64,000 nucleotides of DNA. Source: an uncultured Thermoanaerobaculum sp. Its GTDB lineage: Bacteria > Acidobacteriota > Thermoanaerobaculia > Thermoanaerobaculales > Thermoanaerobaculaceae. The first letter of the stretch is position 1. Each line of letters starts with the position of its first letter. This document shows, one piece after another, positions 60,403 through 64,000 of the stretch. The notes beneath the pieces are model-generated. The model was not told where the DNA came from, ran no database searches, and worked only from the letters and a program-made list of their open reading frames with translations. Both the position numbers and the translations under genes were made by a program. Location of the stretch: contig CALHAH010000010.1 of assembly GCA_937934115.1 (NCBI GenBank), forward strand, positions 1-64,000. The letters run 5' to 3'.

Positions 60403-62135
60403 CTGCCCGTGGCAACGGCGGAGGCGAGCCTGCTCAGTCGCTGCAGGAACGCCTCTGGCCCTTCAAAACCGGTAAGGCGCAGCTCCTGAACCTCGCGGCC
60501 CTGGTAAAAGAACAGCACCGTGGGCACCCCCGACACACCGTACGCCTTACGCAATGCCTCGGCTTCCGGTGATACCTGCGTGAGGTCAACCTTAAGACGA
60601 CGGAAGCTGGCAAGCTGCGCCTGCACCTTTGCTTGAGAGAAGGTTTTTTCATCCAGCTCCTTGCAGGGGAGACACCAGTCGGCGTAAAAGTCCACGATCA
60701 CGGGGCCACCGCCGGCAATGGCTTGCTGCAGACTCTGGGCGTTGGCCTTTTCCCACACGAGCTCTTGCTCCCAAACGCCTTGCCCATGCGGCCAAAGCCA
60801 CGCCCCGGTCAGTGCCAGCGCCAAGGTGACAGCGCGCATGAAGCGGTCAACCGCGCCAATTTCATGCCCCGGGCGGGCAATCACCGCCAGGTAAAAGCCT
60901 CCCAAGATGAGGCTTAAAGCCAAAAGCTTTTCGCCCAGATCCCCGGGGAGCAATGGGCGGGCAAAGTAAAAGGCCAAGGCCACCAAAAGCACGCCGAAAA
61001 GCTGACGTACTCCCTCCATCCACGCCCCGGAGTGGGGGAGTTTCTCCAAACTGCGGGTGGAAAGCGCAAGGAACAGGTAAGGAAGCCCGAGGCCCAGCGC
61101 CAGCGTGAAGAAAAGTAGGAAGCCTAACGCTACGTTTTGTTTTTGCCCCACGTAGGCTAAAAGACCCAAAACGAAAGGCCCGATACACGGAGCGGCCACC
61201 AGCCCCACCACCAGCCCCATCACCAAGGAGCCCACGACCCCCTGGCGGGCTCCGGCTACTCCCGAAACCCAAGATGGGATACGGATTTCCCACAGCCCAA
61301 ACATGGATGCAGCCAAGGCCAAGACCACTGCCACGATCCCACCGGTGACCCACGGCGATTGCAAGGCCGCGCCAAAGAGTTTTCCGGTGAGGGCGGCCAC
61401 GACTCCCAGGGTCGAGTAGGTCACGGCCATGCCTAAAACGTAAAAAGTGGCCAAAAGAGCGGTTCGTTTGCTGTTTGCGGTTTGGTTGAGGAAGAACCCA
61501 ACGGTCACGGGGATGATGGGGTACACGCACGGCGTGAGGTTCAGCGCCAATCCCCCAAGGAAAACCAGGAAAAGCTGCAAAAAAAGCGAAGCACTGGCAA
61601 ATCGGTCGCTCACCGCGCCTTGGGTTCCTGCGCTTGCCTGGGCCTTTGAAACGATCAAATCGGTCATGGGCGGGCTAACGGTGGCGCCCCACGGCACGGA
61701 AAAAGAAACCTTCTTGGGAGGTAAACAGCTCACGTTGTTACAGGCTTGGGCCTCCAAAAAACCAGTGATGGTTGGCGCACCAGCGTCAGTGGGGGCTTTC
61801 ACTGGAATCCTGACCCAGAAGCTTCCCTCGAAAAGCTCCACCGCCTGATCGAACACCTGCAACTTGACCTTTTTCGGCTCTGGGAACTGCGCTTCCCCCG
61901 CTTCCCAACCACTGGGGAGCTCCAGCACCACCCGAGTGGGTATCAGGTAGGGATCGGAGGGGTTGGGAGGGTTGACGTGCCACCCCTCTTGGAGGCGAAC
62001 TTCCAACGCCAAAAACCCAGGCTCCCCTTGGGGGTGCGGCCGCCGTTCCCAACCTACTTGTGCTACGGAAAAGACCGCCTCGTCGCCAAACGCCGTTTTG
62101 GCCAAAATCAAAAGAAGAAGAAACCCTCGCCTCAT
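60399..62135 (-). CDS. dsbD: Thiol:disulfide interchange protein DsbD
   Basis: The protein has 578 residues. A signal peptide precedes the alpha domain, whose Cys pair is in EAQACNNVSCLPPKK. A membrane beta domain of about eight helices has Cys in LNLTPCVYPI and VAAPCIGPFVLG. The C-terminal gamma thioredoxin domain carries YADWCLPCKELDEKTF. All six redox cysteines are present. It passes electrons from cytosolic thioredoxin to periplasmic oxidoreductases. It ends on a CTAG shared with the glycosyltransferase gene; GAGGGGG upstream of the start is a good ribosome site. Confidence 0.95.
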   Translation of the reverse strand: MRRGFLLLLILAKTAFGDEAVFSVAQVGWERRPHPQGEPGFLALEVRLQEGWHVNPPNPSDPYLIPTRVVLELPSGWEAGEAQFPEPKKVKLQVFDQAVELFEGSFWVRIPVKAPTDAGAPTITGFLEAQACNNVSCLPPKKVSFSVPWGATVSPPMTDLIVSKAQASAGTQGAVSDRFASASLFLQLFLVFLGGLALNLTPCVYPIIPVTVGFFLNQTANSKRTALLATFYVLGMAVTYSTLGVVAALTGKLFGAALQSPWVTGGIVAVVLALAASMFGLWEIRIPSWVSGVAGARQGVVGSLVMGLVVGLVAAPCIGPFVLGLLAYVGQKQNVALGFLLFFTLALGLGLPYLFLALSTRSLEKLPHSGAWMEGVRQLFGVLLVALAFYFARPLLPGDLGEKLLALSLILGGFYLAVIARPGHEIGAVDRFMRAVTLALALTGAWLWPHGQGVWEQELVWEKANAQSLQQAIAGGGPVIVDFYADWCLPCKELDEKTFSQAKVQAQLASFRRLKVDLTQVSPEAEALRKAYGVSGVPTVLFFYQGREVQELRLTGFEGPEAFLQRLSRLASAVATGS

Positions 62136-62656
62136 GAGACCCCCTCGGAGCTACGGCTCCCGGCCCTATTTTGCCTGACATCGGGGAGAAGTAACGCGTG
62201 CCGCGCCCGTGCGTTGCCTGCCGTGAAAAAAAAGGTCCATGCCGGCGCCGTAAGGAGCGGTTTTTCACCGAGGGGCAGTTGTGCCACTGGCACTGCTGGA
62301 GCCCTGGGCGCTCAGGCACGGGGGTGTGCCGAGCGACAAAGAGCTTGCGGTTCCGGCGATGCCCGCAGGGTTCTGGATGCTTTGCCGTGCCTCGGCAGCT
62401 CCGGTCCTGGAATCCATGGGGCCAGAGGCGGAAGCCTGTCCCGAGGTTTGCTCCTGTGGGCATCTAGCCCCAGACCGCACCCTTCGGCTCGGGTTTGCCA
62501 GCAAGTAGTTAGGTGGTGACACCCCCGTGGCTAAACGCTTTGCGGCTCGGTGGGTGGCGAGGCAAGCAAAAGACCATTACCTCCCGACGAGGAGCAAAAT
62601 GTGGATTGGGCTTAAGAGTTGCGGGTGGTCCCCTTCGGCAGACTCCTCCCAGGCCC
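62136..62656. other. Gap between dsbD and tRNA-Gln with overlapping Cys-rich frames
   Basis: No confident gene. On the plus strand, 62198-62467 (GTG, preceded by GGGGAG) would give 89 residues beginning RPCVACREKKGPCRRRKERF and continuing with CHWHC, a zinc-ribbon-like pattern, but its second half looks random. A second frame, 62281-62508, looks coding-like (75 residues, ending CPEVCSCGHL). An A8 run at about 62225-62232 is a possible frameshift site. It may be one small Cys-rich gene with a shifted frame or a decayed one. The remaining bases show nothing. Confidence 0.25.
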
Positions 62657-62685
62657 TCGACAACTGGGGTGTTTGGCGCTAATAT
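62657..62685 (+). promoter_or_regulatory. Sigma-70-type promoter of tRNA-Gln/prs
   Basis: TCGACA (62657-62662) and TAATAT (62680-62685) are separated by exactly 17 bp. Transcription would start near 62692, six bases before the mature tRNA 5' end. This is the best sigma-70-type match seen in the window. Confidence 0.7.
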
Positions 62686-62697
62686 TGTGGCGCCGAC

Positions 62698-62773
62698 TGG
62701 GGCGTCGGCAAATTGGTAAGCCACGGGACTTTGGATCCCGCATGTGCAGGTTCGAGTCCTGCCGCCCCAGCCA
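62698..62773 (+). tRNA. tRNA-Gln (anticodon TTG)
   Basis: The 76-nt cloverleaf includes an encoded CCA. The acceptor stem is TGGGGCG (62698-62704) with CGCCCCA (62763-62769), then discriminator G and CCA. The D arm is GGC..GCC with GGT in the loop. The anticodon stem CGGGA/TCCCG encloses the loop CTTTGGA, so the anticodon is TTG reading CAA. The T arm GCAGG-TTCGAGT-CCTGC is standard. It is directly upstream of prs, a recurrent bacterial arrangement. Confidence 0.97.
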
Positions 62774-62793
62774 GCTTGTCTTTAGGGGGAGGG

Positions 62794-63741
62794 ATGGACG
62801 GGGAGCTGCCGCTCATTGTGCTTTCGGGTCGAGCACACCCGAATTTAGCCGAACGAATCTGCGATTACCTCCAAATTATTCCGGGAAGGATTGCGCTTTT
62901 TAATTTTTCGGACGGAGAAAACGCCTGCCAAATCGAAGAAAACGTGCGGGGTGGCGATGTTTTTGTGGTGCAGCCCACCTGTCCGCCGGTGAACGACAAC
63001 CTCATGGAGCTGCTCATCATCCTGGATGCTTGTCGGAGGTCTTCAGCCCAGCGAATCACCGCGGTCATTCCTTACTTTGGCTACGCCCGGCAGGACCGCA
63101 AGGATAAGCCCAGGGTTCCCATTACCGCCAAGCTGGTGAGTGACCTTTTAACGTCAGCGGGTGCAACCCGAGTACTTACCATGGATCTGCACGCCGCACA
63201 AATTCAGGGCTTTTTTAACATCCCTGTGGACCATTTGTTTGCTGCCCCGGTTCTCATGGAGGAGATCAAAAGGCAAGGGCTTTCTAACTTGGTCATGGTT
63301 TCCCCCGACGCCGGCGGCGTGGAACGAGCTCGCGCTTTTGCCAAGAGGCTCGATGCCGGCCTTGCCATTGTGGACAAGCGCCGCACCAGCCCCAACCACG
63401 CCGAGGTCATGCACATTATTGGCGATGTGGAAGGGAAGACCTGCGTCATTGTGGACGACATCGTTGACACCGCGGGTACCCTTGTGAAGACGGCCGAGGT
63501 CCTGCACCAGCGTGGGGCGGCTAGGGTCCTGGCGGCAGGCGTACACCCGGTGCTTTCGGGACCGGCCGTGGATCGCATCGAGGCGTCGGTGGTGGAACAG
63601 GTTATTGTCACCGACACCATCCCTCTGGGCCAGCGAGCATTGCAATGTGGGAAGATTCGGCAGCTGTCGGTGGCTGAGCTTTTGGGGGAAGCCATTCGGA
63701 GGATTCACGAAGCCAAGTCGGTGTCCAGCCTCTTCGTGTAA
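62794..63741 (+). CDS. prs: Ribose-phosphate pyrophosphokinase
   Basis: The protein has 315 residues and makes PRPP from ribose-5-phosphate and ATP, feeding pyrR/pyrimidine, purine, His and Trp synthesis. [19 protein letters not shown] is the opening, [46 protein letters not shown] and the PRPP loop [18 protein letters not shown] are diagnostic. The ATG at 62794 has GGGGGAGGG upstream; an open frame from 62713 would start inside the tRNA. rplY follows 59 bp downstream, with a small GCCTC/GAGGC hairpin between. Confidence 0.97.
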   Translation: MDGELPLIVLSGRAHPNLAERICDYLQIIPGRIALFNFSDGENACQIEENVRGGDVFVVQPTCPPVNDNLMELLIILDACRRSSAQRITAVIPYFGYARQDRKDKPRVPITAKLVSDLLTSAGATRVLTMDLHAAQIQGFFNIPVDHLFAAPVLMEEIKRQGLSNLVMVSPDAGGVERARAFAKRLDAGLAIVDKRRTSPNHAEVMHIIGDVEGKTCVIVDDIVDTAGTLVKTAEVLHQRGAARVLAAGVHPVLSGPAVDRIEASVVEQVIVTDTIPLGQRALQCGKIRQLSVAELLGEAIRRIHEAKSVSSLFV

Positions 63742-63800
63742 GCGGGGAGTTGTGGTAACCTTTGCCGCCTCGTTTGAGGCGCACGTGGGAGGATTTTGCC

Positions 63801-64000
63801 ATGAGCGAGTTGGTGATTGAGGTGGAGCGTCGGGAGCGCTTGGGCAAGGGAGCCAATCGCAAGCTGCGGGCCCAGGGGCTGGTCCCCGCGGTGGTTTACG
63901 GTGGGGGCAAGGAGCCTGTCCCTGTGGTGGTGAACCGCAAAGCTGTCACCGAGCTTCTTCACCAGGAAAAAGGCAAGAACACGATCTTCTTGCTGCGCAT
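63801..64000 (+). CDS. rplY: 50S ribosomal protein L25 (CTC form), partial
   Basis: The first 66 codons are present and the gene runs off the window. VERRERLGKGANRKLRAQGLVPAVVYGGGKEPVPVVV is the N-terminal L25/CTC domain, which binds 5S rRNA. GGGAGG precedes the ATG. The prs-rplY order is widespread; pth is commonly next, beyond this window. Confidence 0.92.
   Translation, partial: MSELVIEVERRERLGKGANRKLRAQGLVPAVVYGGGKEPVPVVVNRKAVTELLHQEKGKNTIFLLR

Noticed and set aside
62713-62793. N-terminal extension of prs
   Set aside because: It begins inside tRNA-Gln; the ATG at 62794 has a strong ribosome site and the family start.

Overview
The window is 64 kb of gene-dense, GC-rich bacterial chromosome. 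Several traits suggest a Gram-negative bacterium, most likely an Acidobacteriota lineage close to the thermophilic Thermoanaerobaculum group. These are an Oar-like TonB-dependent receptor with a carboxypeptidase-regulatory N-terminus, a lipid A-type acyltransferase, an MglA GTPase, two GH57 enzymes and FHA signalling. That placement is inferred from gene content, not from a marker-gene comparison. No prophage, insertion sequence, CRISPR array or rRNA was seen; the content is mainly housekeeping and core metabolism.

Layout. 1-9.6 kb (+): a short tandem repeat, trmL, a YceI protein, a large TonB-dependent receptor behind a strong sigma-54-type promoter candidate, then queA, pepF and sppA. 9.6-30.6 kb (mostly -): a metallophosphoesterase, a DUF2892 peptide, an AmpG-like permease, a GGDEF protein, the three-gene proton-translocating transhydrogenase (pntA1-pntA2-pntB), an MltD-like lipoprotein coupled to a long MglA GTPase, then a tightly coupled alpha-glucan/sugar-nucleotide operon. 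That operon runs histidine kinase, response regulator, nucleotidyltransferase-PMM fusion, GH57, galT, GH57 branching enzyme, glgA. A PIG-L deacetylase lies upstream.

30.7-48 kb (mostly +): a penicillin acylase-family protein and an M14 peptidase, then (after a minus-strand CCA-adding enzyme) a long co-directional run: amidase, EamA transporter, pyrR-pyrB-pyrC, an orphan receiver, a possible chorismate-lyase-like protein coupled to a benzoate-type CoA ligase, a radical SAM protein, a methyltransferase, an alpha/beta hydrolase and a SRAP protein. 48-64 kb: acyltransferase and tyrA (-), selD (+), a DUF4139 protein, a methyltransferase and dus (-), an SDR, an FHA/AAA-like/Fis protein, cdd (-), icd, a GT2 glycosyltransferase, dsbD (-), then tRNA-Gln, prs and the start of rplY.

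The most notable observation is that selD is itself a selenoprotein gene: codon 18 is an in-frame TGA followed by a perfect 9-bp hairpin, so ordinary ORF calling loses its N-terminus. Other points: an FHA protein whose sigma-54-activator-type AAA domain has lost its key ATPase motifs, a PMM domain lacking its catalytic motifs, an acyltransferase lacking the acidic residue of its catalytic pair, and three separate convergent gene pairs that end on a shared CTAG. Many neighbouring genes overlap by ATGA or GTGA, which indicates compact, translationally coupled operons.
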